This document shows, piece after piece, positions 1 through 11,101 of a stretch of DNA of 64,000 bases. How positions within the stretch are numbered: the stretch's first letter is position 1; each line of letters starts with the position of its first letter. The notes under the pieces are model-generated. The model saw nothing but the letters and a program-made list of their open reading frames with translations, was not told the DNA's origin and ran no database searches. The translations under genes and the position numbers were made by a program. The stretch is from Tachypleus tridentatus. Lineage: Eukaryota > Arthropoda > Merostomata > Xiphosura > Limulidae. The DNA lies in assembly GCF_004210375.1 (NCBI RefSeq), contig NC_134825.1, positions 64,037,558-64,101,557 on the forward strand, in the 5' to 3' direction.

Positions 1-346
1 TTTCCATATCCTCCTTGTAATTTTAAGTGCAGGATGTCTCCTCCCTGCATTTACGTTTGCTTGGGTTATATTTTCTGCTTGTAATACCAGTTACAGATAT
101 TGCTCTGTTTTTATGGTTAAGTTGTACGATACCTCGACCTCATAACGATGGGTTCTGTTTGTTGTTCTTATTGTACATATGGTGGTTTTGGTTTACTGTT
201 AACTTCTTCTGTGTAATTCTGGTTGTTTGAGATATGACACATTGTTTACTTATGGTTGAGGTTAAGGACCGTATGTAACATGATTCACATGCCCCAGCCG
301 CTATGTTTATGTTACTCTATATTTGTTTTTACTCTTAACCTTCTGC
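1..346. other. no gene recognised
   Basis: T-rich sequence with short ORFs of no recognisable family. Nothing supportable is seen before the SINE at 347. Confidence 0.5.
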
Positions 347-446
347 TTCCCGTTATTACAGCGGTAGTCTTTCTAAGAATTTACATCGTTAAAATCATAG
401 GTTCGATTCCTCTCGGATGTGGCTTAGCTATAAGAAAACACACTCT
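347..446 (+). repeat. SINE family B copy 1
   Basis: It reads CCCGTTATTACAGCGGTAGT, CATAGGTTCGATTCCTCTCG (B box GGTTCGATTCC) and GATGTGGCTTAGCTATAAG followed by AAAACACAC. It is shorter than copy 2 because the middle AGATAGCC part is missing. Confidence 0.7.
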
Positions 447-829
447 TAACCTTCTTATGCCAAGGGTAAATTATGGAACCTCGTCTGTACTTTAGAAGTT
501 GGGTATATACAGAGTTCACTCATTTTTATTTTACTGTGGGTTGTACTTCTCTGAACAAATTGCACTTACACACGTCCTTTTTGTCCATATCAGTTTCATT
601 TCCTGTTTCAAGGATGTAGATCACAACTATTCCAGATGTAGTGCAGTCTCCCACATGTGCATTTAGGTTTGTTCTTGGAGCACAAGTATTTTTGGTGATT
701 TTTGCTTGGTTTCAATGTTGAGTGCCTCCACCAACTTCTCCACCTTTTTTAATCTTGGATTCTAGCTTAATTGAAGGGGAGGTAAGACTAATGAAAGTTA
801 AAATTTTCTGGTACAGATACCCTAACATG
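447..829. other. no gene recognised
   Basis: Spacer between a family B and a family A SINE. No coding or repeat signal is recognised. Confidence 0.5.
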
Positions 830-1100
830 GCCAAGTGGTTAGTGTACTCGACTCGTAATCTGAGGGTCGTGGGTTCATATTCCCGTGACACCAAACATTC
901 TCGCCTTTTCAGCAGTTGGGGCGTTATAATGTGACAGTCAACAGTTACCAACTGTTCGTTGGTAAAAGTGTAGCCCAAGAGTTGGCGGTGGGTGGTGATG
1001 ACTAGTTGCTTTCTCTCTAGACTTACACTGCTAAATTAAGGACGACTAGCGCATATAGCCCTCGTGTAGCTTTGCGAGAAATTCAAACCAAACCAAACAA
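830..1100 (+). repeat. SINE family A copy 1 (tRNA-derived)
   Basis: The tRNA-like head has an A-box-like ATGGCCAAGTGG and a B-box-like GGGTTCATATTCC. The body contains AGTAGCCCAAGAGTTGGCG-type text (here AAAGTGTAGCCC) and GGTGGTGATGACTAG. The tail is TAGCCCTCGTGTAGCTTTGCG with a CAAAC-rich end. Copies at 1364, 9749, 12011 and 50727 share this layout. Confidence 0.85.
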
Positions 1101-1363
1101 GCACATAACATTTTTTTCCAACAAATACTTTCCTCACTATTGCAAGTGTACTTCATTAGAGCCTGCCAATTCTCGAAAGTGAGAATTGAGCAGGAACATC
1201 ACAGTGACCTAATTGCACCAATAGAGGTCGTGCAATGATACTATTGTAGAGTAGTCATATGCTATGTACTTTTTAAATAGTGGTACGAAATTGGTGAGGT
1301 ATATAGACTAGTACACTGAGCGTGAAAAGTTTTTCAACAATGTTTAGAGAGCAATAAGAAGAT

Positions 1364-1618
1364 TGTTTTGTTTGTTTTGGAATTTCGCACAAAGCTACTG
1401 CTAATTTAGCAGTGTAAGACTAGAGGGAAGGCAGCTAGTCATTACCACCCACCGCCAACTCTTGGGCTACTCTTTTACCAACGAAAAGTGGGATTGACCG
1501 TCACATTATAACGCCCCCACGGCTGGGAGGGTGAGCATGTTTGGCGCGACGCGGGCGCAAACCCGCGACCCTCGGATTACGAGTCGCGCGCCTTACGCGC
1601 TTGGCCATGCCGGGCCGC
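1364..1618 (-). repeat. SINE family A copy 2 (tRNA-derived, inverted)
   Basis: Reverse-oriented copy. It has TTTGTTTTG then GCACAAAGCTACTG at the tail side and CGCTTGGCCATGCCGGGCC at the head. With the copy at 830-1100 it forms an inverted pair about 265 bases apart. The head is unusually GC-rich for the region. Confidence 0.85.
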
Positions 1619-3016
1619 AATAAGAAGACCAAGATACTTTTGTGTAATACAAATAAGTACCTATTGAAAAAACAACCATTTTCAGCGCAAGAAAATGTTA
1701 TATTTTGCTAACCCAAATACATCCCAGCCCTGTTTATCTAACTAGCTATGGATCTAAGCAGTTAATGGTTGTATTACTGGGTGTTACTCTATAGGATCAA
1801 CTATGGGATCAGACTGAGGCCTCGAAGGCACACTACATACCTCTACAACTTGTCCATAATACTCCCCTTTATATGTGCCTGTTTGAAACAGAACGTCTTA
1901 ACATATCTATGCATTTCTTGATTATAAATAAAATTCTATACTGTATTTTTGATTAACAAATGCATGTAAAATTTAGGATGACGAAGAGCTTCATGACTTT
2001 TCCTTGCACCACAGTATCAGAGGCCAAGGCCAGGTGCTGTTGTTTATGTGCACATGTGGTGACACCTGGCAGTATAATGACACTCAAATTATGAAACACG
2101 TGGTAATCACAAAAGTAAATCGCAAAATGTGCATAGTATGGCAGAACAGAGTTATTAATTTGATCGAGAAAATAGAAATCTATTGCAAAATGGAAAGAAA
2201 GATGACAAAACTTCAAATGAATAAGCAAAAGTTCCCTTTTGAAGACATTTTTTGTTCACAAGAAGTCTGAAGAGACACTGAGTGTGAAAGCACTGTTTGA
2301 TTGATTGTGTGATCATCAGTTTAGTGCAAAGTGTGAAGCATCAGGTATAGTTAGTGTGGCATTAATAGGGAACATAATGTGGGTTATAACACCTGTAAGA
2401 CATGGCCGCTATAAGTCGATATATGGTAGTATCTTCAGTTTGATTGACAGGTCTCAAATGGAGAGTTTCAGGTGAGAGCCAGCCCGGGTGGCCTCAATAT
2501 ATGTTGAAAGAGACTGCTTGGGACTGGGAAACAGGTCACCACAAGCTAAATTGATCACAATACAAATATCCATAATACCTTATGTTTTACAAACATAAAA
2601 TAGAAGAAAATACTTGGGACTGAGCCAAAGTGGTTGTAATTAAGGGTTGATCACTATATTGTAGTGACTGGTATGCGAGTTTGGACTATTTATTTACAGC
2701 TTATCTTTTGAGACACGCATAAGGATAGGAACACAATTAACTAGCCAACTGCACATTAATTACAAGAAGAATTGGTCAAATCTTCATTGGTCGACAAAAT
2801 GAAAGTGTCATAAAATGTGGAGAAGAATTATCAAAATGTTATAATTAGCTGTACAAATGGCTGTGTGTGTGTGTATGTGTGCAGTAACTCGATTTCTTGC
2901 TTTTATTGAATACGCCACACTCATCTGATGATTATGTTACTTCGCACATCAAATAATAGATATAAAAATGTTTGACAAACATTATTGGATTAAAAGGAGT
3001 CTTAGTACGTTATTTA
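1619..3016. other. intergenic, nothing recognised
   Basis: An 88-codon plus-strand ORF (2004-2270) has an ordinary amino-acid mix but no motif I know and no clear splice context. A short GT run is near 2862. Otherwise unremarkable. Confidence 0.5.
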
Positions 3017-3213
3017 CAAAAGTAATATCTGGACTCAAAATAAGGGTAAGATATATCCTTAGACGATAAAAAAAACACATAACAAAAGTAATATTTGAAC
3101 CAAAAATAAGAGTAAAATACATCCTTAGATGATAAAAAACACATAACAAAAGTAATATCTGGAGTCAAAATAAGGGTAAGATACATCCTTAGATGATAAA
3201 AAACACATACAAA
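3017..3213. repeat. minisatellite, three units of 64-66 bp
   Basis: AGTAATATCTGG...GATAAAAAACACATA recurs from 3021, 3087 and 3151, with units of 66 and 64 bp and a few differences. A spurious minus-strand ORF (3010-3225) results from the repeat. Confidence 0.85.
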
Positions 3214-3507
3214 ATTACAAGTCATTGAACTACTCGAGAAAGTTCGTAGAACAGATACAAAATCTCACAAAACCACAAATTTCTCAATTTCACTGACTGC
3301 TTGATATTGTTGAATGCTTCTAGATGTGTAATAAACAGGCTTGCCATAGTTATAAGCAGTGGTGGGATTCAAAAAATTTTAAGAAGGGGTTCTCTCAAGG
3401 GAAGGCCTCAATAATAACGGGTTCTCTTACTTTTCCGGAAGTCTATACTGATACATCATTTGAAAAGGAGAATAATGGAAAAAGTGCTTTAAAATCTTTT
3501 ATTTATT

Positions 3508-5679
3508 TCATTTTAAAAATTTCCAAATAGTCAATTGATTGTCATCATATTTGTCCGTTTTTTTCTGTTTCACTCTATTATCATCTGCACTGTGATTATT
3601 GCGAAGCCATGTTTTAACAAAAGGAGTATCATCCCATAAATCGAAAGGAAGGCCAATAAGATTAATCGTCAATAGGTTTCTGACATTTTCTACTGTGAGG
3701 CGGCTTCTTTTATCTGAGTATATAATATTCATTCTTGAAAACCCTCTTTCTGCCTCTGCAGAACTGATGGCAATCGTATTCATAATGGTTTTCGCCTTTT
3801 GTATACTCTCAGGAATTACACGATTATTAAAATCTTTCAGGACATTTTCCACATAATCACGAAAATCATTAATGGGAATGTTGTGATGAAATATTTTACA
3901 GAAGCCATTCAACTTTTCTTCCGCAGCTTTCCATGGGACAACAATTTCCTGAATATTCCAAGTATTTGGTTCCAGCAAGTTCAGCAATTCATGAAGTTTG
4001 TTGTCAGCTTCCCGGTCATTGTTCTTGGATATTAAATGATCGCAGTCCATCAGCCTTTTTTTCATATTTTCGATTATTACATCAAGTAAATTGTTACGAG
4101 GAAGTCTAACAAATCTATTATTTTTGATAAAATGGATATCCTTAAATTCATCAGAAGAAATTCTATCGTCGATTTCTTTTTCAAATGTTCCAATACCTTC
4201 TTTCAGTATTTCAAAAGCCTTAATAGATCTCTTTATCAGTTTCTCAGCTCTTGACAAGGTTAAACATCTAGCTTGAAGGGCATCAGAAAGTAAAGAAATT
4301 TCTGTCAGTATATCTATCATCAGTGCCAAGTCATGAAAGAAATATGTATTGCCAAGACGCGCAGCCATTCCTGAAAATTTCGTGTCACTAGAGAAATATC
4401 TGTACAATGCTGGATAAACACGCCATACAGCAAGTGCAGATCTCAAACTGCAAGCAGCCCATCTTGGTCCCAAAACTCTTCCTATCTTCAGAATTTGATG
4501 GCCAAGTTCTTCTGAAATTTTGAAAAGGTCCATTTGGTTTTTGTTTGATTGGTGAAAGATTGTGTAGATTTTATCCATGAATATTTTGAAGTGATTCACT
4601 TGTTCTACTTCTCTGACAGAATCATCCAAAATAAGTTGTAATCGATGATTTAGGCAATGCCAAATGATAATATTGGGGAAATTGCTTTTAAATCGAGCGC
4701 CCACTCCAGAATTACGGCCAAGCATTACGCTTGCCCCATCTGAACAGAAAGCAATCAAATTAGTTTTCAAATATTCATTATCGAATCCGGCACGGTGCAA
4801 ACTGTTCAACAATGACGTGTATATTGTTTCTGCTCCTCGTCCATTCAATTCGACCAAATCCAAAAAAAATAGTTGGAGATATATAGCAGTATTCAATCTT
4901 TAAGAAAGTAACGAGTACGGGCTTACTGGATATGGTTGAACTTTCATCAATGATGACACAGATCTTTAATTTCTGTTCAATAATTTTTGTGAATACCTCT
5001 TTCCTTATCTCATTTGCAATGTGCTCTGTTATTTTCACAGCAGTTTTTCGAGAATGGAGTCCAATACCCAAATCTACTCCATTTTTCATTTGAAGCTGAA
5101 TCTCATCTTTGACATCAGAAAAGGGACGATTTCTTTTTGCTAGACTGTAGATTGTATTAAAAACTCTATTAGTAGAATCCACATACTTGCTGTTCAATTT
5201 GTCAATGCATTTCTCAATCGAATTATTAGCACGATCTTTTCGGTGCGTAATACAAATGCTGTGAGCTTTTGATGAAAAGTGTTTATTCATCTTCTTTCTT
5301 AGGGAAGCTTGTTGAATTTTTTTATCTCTTCCAGAAGGTTGAACACTGCAAGTGACCCATTCTTGTGACATGTGAATTCCTTTCATGTTCACTAATTTAA
5401 AATAAAATTTGGAACATATATCACATCCAACATTTTTACTACGAACAATCAACCCATCGTACTTTTCCTTGAAGTCCATATACTGTTCTATACTCCAGCA
5501 ATCTGGAAGATCGAGTGTTTCAACTTCTTCACATTTACCTTCAGCGACATTCGCAGTACAACTTTCATTAGAATAATGCCGTAAAATTAACTTTGTTTCA
5601 TCGTCATTTGCATCTTGCTTTAAAGGTTCGGTTCTAGGAACTTTACGAAAAAGCTATCCATATCCTTTTGTCTCTTCAT
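3508..5679 (-). pseudogene. hAT-family transposase (KIAA1586-like), frameshifted
   Basis: On the minus strand the frame starts at ATG 5679 (MKRQKDMDSF...). It shifts near 5640, is open from before 5479 to 4778, and shifts again in a run of eight T (A on the plus strand) near 4862-4869, where PTIFF passes to LDLVEL. It then runs to a stop at 3508. Motifs: CDICSKFY near the N-terminus, as in KIAA1586-like hAT proteins; IIDESST (first catalytic Asp, about 4950); AFCSDGASVM (second Asp, about 4745); and SSAEAERGFSRMN (catalytic Glu and dimerisation region, about 3760). All key residues are still visible and only about two single-base indels break the gene, so inactivation is recent, or one indel is a sequencing error in the homopolymer. 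Confidence 0.88.
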
Positions 5680-6589
5680 TTTAGGGTCCGACGTCCGAGC
5701 ACTGAAATGAAAAGTATTTTTAAGACCTTCACTATAAAACTTATGTAAGGTCTTTATGTTAAATTACTTTCTTTTACAGAGTGAGGCGTAAATATTGAAA
5801 CATAATTTAAAACTAAATTAGACTGATAGTTAAACAATACAGTTATAAATGGAATTAGACACAGAAAAAGTTGAAAAGAAAATAATAAATTACCTTTCTT
5901 TGTTCCGAAATAAAAGATGTGCTACAGCTGAGTGAAACTGTAGTTTATAATTCCCGCCTTAGGACAATTTAATTGAACTTAATTGGGTTGAACTAATTAA
6001 TTGAACTTTACGTATGGATTGAAAACACAATTTAAATAGAAATTCACTTACTTTATGATGCTTCCACGAAAAGTATTCGAGAATAAATGAGTCAAATTTC
6101 AAGGGACTTGATTATATACAAATGAAACGAGAAATCAATCATAGTTAGACCCTTCGTCCGTTAAAGTAAATACTGTTTCAAAGATGGCTAAAGACACGCG
6201 AACATCGACTAACAACAGAAGCATTCTATTCGATGCCACGTCACACTAGCTGAATTGTGATTTGCCAGCCATCAGTCAGACAGCTAGCTGCGCGCATTCG
6301 GAAAAAGCATTATGACGAGATGAATAAGCTGACAAAGTTGAGTGCTGAGCATAGATAATACATAATGTAGATAGCCAGACTGACTTCCGCGTTGTGACCA
6401 AAATTCTATTGAGAAAGTTGATGATGGGAAAAATCGATAGAGTAAGTAACGCTTGCCACAAGCGGCTGCAACCGACATGTGTCTGCCCATGTGTTTCCTT
6501 CGTACTTACAAGTAAATCACTTGAATGTAGAATTCATTCTGTGGTCTTCACGTCATTCGTGCATCATCTCCACTCTTATTTTTTATTGA

Positions 6590-6973
6590 TTGAATAGAAT
6601 GGCTAATGTAAATTCTGAACGAACCTCGAGGACAAATCGAAGAACGTGCAATGCGTTTAACTGCCGAAATTATCGTGTGAAGGGATCAGAAATTTCTTTT
6701 CACCGGTTTCCATCAGATCATGAATTACGTACAAAATGGATTTTAGCCACACGGCGGGAAAATTTTAATCCTTCCAAATCGGCTGTCCTCTGTTCGAAAT
6801 ATTTTGAGTCTGACTGCTTTATCGATTCAGATTGTTCTTTTTCTATATTATCGCGAAAAAGACTGCATGGAAACGCCGTTCCCAGCATTTTTGACTTCCC
6901 TGACCGTCTTCAGCAACCGCCTATCAAGAAAAGGTGCACCTCAACTTCAGCTGTAGGGATTAAGTCGTATTGA
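6590..6973 (+). CDS. THAP-type zinc-finger protein ORF inside the hAT element
   Basis: A 127-residue ORF (a second possible start is Met4). It has the THAP layout: Cys20-x4-Cys25, HRFP at 38-41, Trp50, Cys68-x2-Tyr71, then FESDCF and AVPSIF at 96-101. THAP domains are C2CH DNA-binding modules used by P-element transposases and many host factors. The fourth zinc ligand should be His at position 71 and is Tyr here (CSKYF instead of CSKHF), so zinc binding is doubtful. Nothing catalytic follows; the ORF stops soon after PIKKR. It lies between the hAT transposase and its right end and between two inverted repeats. It could be an exon of a captured gene or a helper protein of the element. Confidence 0.75.
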   Translation: MNRMANVNSERTSRTNRRTCNAFNCRNYRVKGSEISFHRFPSDHELRTKWILATRRENFNPSKSAVLCSKYFESDCFIDSDCSFSILSRKRLHGNAVPSIFDFPDRLQQPPIKKRCTSTSAVGIKSY

Positions 6974-7079
6974 AATTGCCTCTTGCGTATTTTCTTGTTA
7001 ACGGAGTTTCTGGTAAATTTTTACATGAAGTTTTGCGAGAAGCAATAAACAAACTTTTTGAGGCTAGAGTGACCTGACC

Positions 7080-7300
7080 ATTGTTTCAATCACACTTGTG
7101 ACGTTCCCTCCTCAGATTCCCTGCCGGACGTGACTCTTTATTGTTCTCAAGGTCTCTGCGGATAGCACACTCCTGTTCGCCGGTCGGTGCACAAGGACAA
7201 AAGCCTACGTCACCTTCGCAGTTATGGGGGTGTTGCTTAGCCCGCGCGCGGTTCACAGTGACCTTGTTCTTTGCCACTCTTTGGTATTCTTCGGTCTTCA
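7080..7300. other. GC-rich segment inside the hAT
   Basis: This stretch is clearly richer in G+C and CpG than its surroundings (for example CCCGCGCGCG near 7239). An ORF on the minus strand (7086-7277) has no recognisable domain. It may be the internal promoter of the element or captured foreign DNA. Confidence 0.35.
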
Positions 7301-7619
7301 GGCCCTTTCAGTGCCTTAATATAGTACGTCATAATTTATTCAAACTAAGTGCTCTATTTCAGCTCTAAGTATGGAAATGATTAAATCTACTTATTACGTT
7401 GATGTGAAGACATGTAGGCCTACTATACGATCTTCTTTAACTTATGAATGGGGCATAAACGAATGCACGCTTATGATGACTCGTGCATAAGCCGACCTGA
7501 CTGTAGCGCAAGCAAGCGAGTTACTTACTCTATCGATTTTCCCCCGTAGCGGGAATGGTAATAGGAAAACGGTCACACGCGCCGACATGCAAATTGGAGA
7601 AGTGTGACTATCTACTTTA

Positions 7620-7866
7620 TCTATTATCTGTGGTGCTGAGCTCCGGAGACAGTTTCCAGATAAGCCTTCTGTCACCCCACAACATCTGGGGAAAAGTTGT
7701 CATGGAATGCTTTTCACTCTGAAGAAACTGCAAGCCGCCTTAGCCGACAGAAATCGGCCTGACGTGAAGGCTGAAAGGAAAGACTATGCCCTGTGGTTCA
7801 TGGAGACGGCACTTCGCGCACCCCATGTCATCTACATCGACGAGATGGGGTTCAACGTATGGACAA
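7620..7866 (+). pseudogene. fragment of Tc1/IS630-type transposase captured in the hAT
   Basis: The plus-strand frame reads ELRRQFPDKPSVTPQHLGK, MLFTLKKLQAALADRNRP, then YALWFMETA and VIYIDEMGFNVWT. The order LFTLKK...RxDYA.WF...IDE.GFN.W is that of the DDE domain of IS630/Tc1-type transposases, with IDE holding the first catalytic Asp. The frame ends soon after (TGA near 7890), with no later D or E motif. It is a short piece embedded near the right end of the hAT element. Confidence 0.68.
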
Positions 7867-8101
7867 TTAAGAAACTGACTGCATTCACTTGACGAACTTT
7901 GTCAATAATACGGTCTGTGATTTTCTCATTAAATCTTTCTTGTCGAAATGTGTGATGAAGTGTGACGCAATCAGTTTCCACGACATCAACAATTCGACGG
8001 TATAATTGAAGCCATCAACGGGTCCGCTAAGCTCAAAAATTTTTAAGAACGGGTTCGCGCGAACCCCTGCGAACCTCCTGAATCCCACCACTGGTTATAA
8101 G

Positions 8102-9399
8102 TGTACCACTCAGAACAGTAACACAGGAAACAGTAGGTAGTGCTAGCGTTTTCTATACTAATCACAAACAGGAAGAGCTATTTAACATACATCAGGTTAC
8201 AACTTGAAATGGAATGACATGTTAAAATACATACGTCCACTTACTCACTCCATATCATAATTATAGTAATACATATAGTAGGACTGGACCAGAAATGTAA
8301 TACGTACAATACAAATTAAACTCTCAAACACTCTGCAAACAACATATAAACAAAACTTTGGAAGCGATTTACACACTATTGAGCAGCAATCGAACCACCT
8401 GTAGAGTACCAAGCCACCAAAGCACAGGATAAAGTTGGTAGAGCAAAAAAAAAACTACACGTTTGTCAGTCTGACTGACTGACTGACTAATGGTGTTGGG
8501 AAGGTTAGCTCTTTTTTGTCTTCATGCTATGCAAATATAAATGTTCATGACTGAATTATGATACCTTTGCTAAAAACATTTTTCTTATAACCTTGGTAAT
8601 AATAAGTAATAACAACAACCATTTTGCAACATTACTAATGGCCTAATAATACACCAGTGGCAATATTCTATGAATACGCCACACTCTGTCACTTGCCAAG
8701 TGACAATCTGCTTTCATGTATGGGTGAACAGTTTCTGCAGCTGTATTTACTAGATGAAAAACACGTACTTGATAAATTCTCTAGATTTAGGTTCTAGCTA
8801 TGATCTAACCTTTCAAAATAAAGTTTTCAGTTTTATACATCTGACTTGAGCGTTCTTTGTTATGCTCTGGATTGAAAATAAGAATAAGTTGTAAGATTTA
8901 CCTTTGCACTGTTTTCAAACTGAGTGTGAACTGTTTACATCTAAGGTTTTACTTGAAACAGTGCAATTTTAAAATATACCTTTTAAGGAAAAGAAAAGAC
9001 GAAGGAAAATGAGAAAATCCTATATTGATTACTTCGAAAAGTATTTGTTCAAACGAAGAGAGCATTACTTCAAGAGTACAGATAAATTTAGAAACAGTAA
9101 TTTCGAATATGCAAAACAAGCCTCAGTCATTAAGAAATAAATTGATGCATTATGATTATTTTAAGCGAAATCCAAAAGAATTTGCCCAATGATGGAATAA
9201 GTTATGACAATATATAAATGAATAACCGGTTAAGGGCACGAAAGACTTTAAAGTTTGAAAGTGAAATCTTGTTTGTAATGAAAATGTCTGTTCTAGTTTT
9301 CTTTGAATGGTGGTCAGATTCTTTACTTGTTGGGTTTGAGTGTATTATTGTGTTTGTAATCATAGTAATTTTGATTTTCGTTAATATAGTTATTTGTTG
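8102..9399. other. intergenic, nothing recognised
   Basis: AT-rich sequence right of the hAT target duplication. The only repeat seen is the short GACT run. Small ORFs look random. Confidence 0.5.
8463..8489. repeat. short GACT simple repeat
   Basis: Five or so units of GACT between 8467 and 8487. Nothing else is visible around it. Confidence 0.7.
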
Positions 9400-9497
9400 A
9401 GAATCGAGCACAAAGCTATACAATTGACTATCCATGCTCTGCCCACGGTTTCTAAGTGGTGTGAGTCCGTAGACATACCGTTGTTCCACTGGAGGAA
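9400..9497 (-). repeat. SINE family C copy 1 (inverted, decayed)
   Basis: Read in reverse it has the pattern CCACTGGAA(C)..GGTATGTCTACGGACT and a GGGCAGAGCATGGATAGTC-like middle, ending AGCTTTGTGC. This is the same family as the copy at 10119, but shorter and more diverged. Confidence 0.6.
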
Positions 9498-9748
9498 AGA
9501 TTGCTAACACGACAAATAACTATAGCATAGTTATAACTTATCAAGTTTGAAACATATTCCATAATTATTGAATTTTCTATTCGTGCTATTGTTTTTTTAT
9601 ATGAAATAAAGAGAATCTTATTATTTGGATATAAACATGAACTTGCTCCGATTGTTTATTTACTTATTATTTTTTTTGTGGAATTATGATATATTTAACT
9701 AAAACTTAGTTAACCTTAAATCAATGGGATAGGTAATTTAATAAAGAT

Positions 9749-10019
9749 TGTTTATTTTGAATTTCACGCAAAGCTACTCAAGGGCTATCTGCGCTAACCG
9801 TCCCTCCTGTAGTAGTGTAAGACTAGAGGGAAGGTAGCTAGTCATCAACACCAACGGTCAACACTAGGCCTACTCTTTTACCAAGGAATAGTGGGATTGA
9901 TCGTAATATTACAATGCCCCTACGGCTGAAAGGGCGAGCATGTTCGGTGCGACTGGGATTCGAACCCGCGACCCTCGGATTACTAGTCGAACGCCTTAAC
10001 CCATCTGGTCATGCCCCCA
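9749..10019 (-). repeat. SINE family A copy 3 (tRNA-derived, inverted)
   Basis: Reverse-oriented. It has CGCAAAGCTACTCAAGGGC at the tail, GGTAGCTAGTCATCA in the body, and GATTCGAACCCGCGACC (B-box complement) and CATCTGGTCATGCC (A-box complement) at the head. It is well preserved. Confidence 0.87.
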
Positions 10020-10118
10020 TATTTGATAAATTTATCTCTTGGTCAATTTATAAACACAAGTAATGTGTCTATAATATCTATAAACCACATCATATTATAC
10101 TTCAACATGAAAATGACT

Positions 10119-10249
10119 TTTGTTTGTTTGTTTGCTTATAATTAAGTACAAAGCCACTCATTGGGCTATCTGTGCTCTGCCCAACACGGATATCGAAACC
10201 CGGTTTTTAGTGTGTAAGTCCGCAGACATTCCACTGTGCCACTGGGGGG
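10119..10249 (-). repeat. SINE family C copy 2 (inverted)
   Basis: Plus-strand text runs TTGTTTGTTTGCTTATAATT, GCCACTCATTGGGCTATCTG, ATATCGAAACCCGG (B-box complement), AAGTCCGCAGACATTCC and GTGCCACTGGGGGG. It is a third tRNA-derived family. In its own orientation the tail reads AGATAGCCCAATGAGTGGCT. Confidence 0.78.
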
Positions 10250-10899
10250 CGATGAAAATGGCCCAATCCATGTATTATTTAAAAATCACATAAAGTAGCC
10301 TTTAACAAAATCAGTCTTGATTCTGTTGACATTAATTCTGTTAACCTATGTCGAAGGATTTTATTTTATGTATAATATTATAGGTTGAAAATTAACATTT
10401 TATTGTATCCATAAACAAATGAAAAAATTTAAAATTCATAGTAAAATGTTTTTAAACACATGAAATTAATCTTTCAGCACAAATAAACGCAAATCCCTTT
10501 AAAGGTAATACAGAAAAGAAAACATGTATTGAGAAAAAGCTATTCAGTTTCTTTCGTAAATAACATGACAAAATAAAAGCGTACAATATATATATATATA
10601 TATTTACAAAAAAGTTTAGATTATAATGTACAGAATATGCGTCATTTCTGGAATGAGTTACATGATCAAGTTTAGCAATATCTTGTAATAAATAGCCTAA
10701 TTGAATATTCTTTATTCATGCTCGCCTATCGTATTGTTTCAGAATAAATTTAATTTTACCTGGATACACTGTGCAAACAACCAAACACAAAGGTAGCTAC
10801 AAAGAATAAGTCAAAACTTAAACAGTTTTTTAGATAGAATCTCTTATCTAAATAACTTCTTTATTTACGTGTTTATTCGTGAAAATCAACGACACTAGA
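10250..10899. other. upstream flank of how
   Basis: AT-rich with an AT microsatellite at 10586. No ORF or recognisable element. It could contain regulatory DNA that I cannot identify. Confidence 0.5.
10586..10603. repeat. short AT microsatellite
   Basis: Nine AT units upstream of how. Confidence 0.8.
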
Positions 10900-11101
10900 T
10901 AAAACGTGTTTCACATTTGATACTGCGCATGCTCCTATTGCCTCTTAAACGTCATAGGTAAGTGATATTCTGAGAAGGACGTGTATGTATCGGGTTAATT
11001 AATACATGTGATTAGGCTTGTGGAATAGTGTTTATTTAGAAAGTTTAGTAATAATTTCCATTTTTTATCTCGTTAAATTAAAATATTTCAAAGTTGTGAA
11101 A
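10900..11101 (+). promoter_or_regulatory. probable how promoter / 5' leader
   Basis: The 200 bases before the how ATG include TGCGCATGC at 10924-10932, close to the NRF-1 palindrome found in many animal promoters. There is no convincing TATA box at a normal distance. A good-looking donor, ATAG followed by gtaagt, lies near 10955, so a non-coding leader exon could end there, but no partner acceptor can be assigned by eye. The transcription start is not determined. Confidence 0.3.

Larger units (their letters stand above)
6426..7545. repeat. inverted repeat pair flanking the THAP ORF
   Basis: The sequence around ATCGATAGAGTAAGTAAC at 6426-6456 recurs inverted at 7512-7545, including the flanking GGGAAAA and GCTTGC. 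The arms are about 31-34 bases with small indels and are roughly 1.05 kb apart, enclosing the THAP ORF. They could be subterminal repeats of a nested element or of the hAT itself. Confidence 0.6.
3357..8093 (-). mobile_element. hAT DNA transposon, complete ends with 8-bp target duplication
   Basis: The left end CAGTGGTGGGATTCA (3357-3371) is repeated inverted at the right end (8079-8093). The flanks carry a perfect 8-bp duplication GTTATAAG at 3349-3356 and 8094-8101, the length typical of hAT insertions. Inside are a broken hAT transposase (3508-5679, minus), a THAP-domain ORF (6590-6973, plus) and a Tc1/IS630-type transposase piece (7620-7866, plus). At 4737 bp it is long for a hAT, so extra DNA has probably been captured. 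The intact target duplication suggests insertion was not ancient, although the transposase is already broken. Confidence 0.9.

Noticed and set aside
2004-2270. 88-codon plus-strand ORF in unique DNA
   Set aside because: No known domain, no splice context, and an overlapping minus-strand ORF of equal length; length is compatible with chance.
3010-3225. 71-codon minus-strand ORF with internal repeats
   Set aside because: Produced by the 64-66-bp minisatellite.
10940-10965. Non-coding first exon ending at ATAG|gtaagt
   Set aside because: The donor looks good, but no matching acceptor before the ATG at 11102 could be chosen; kept only as a note under the promoter.
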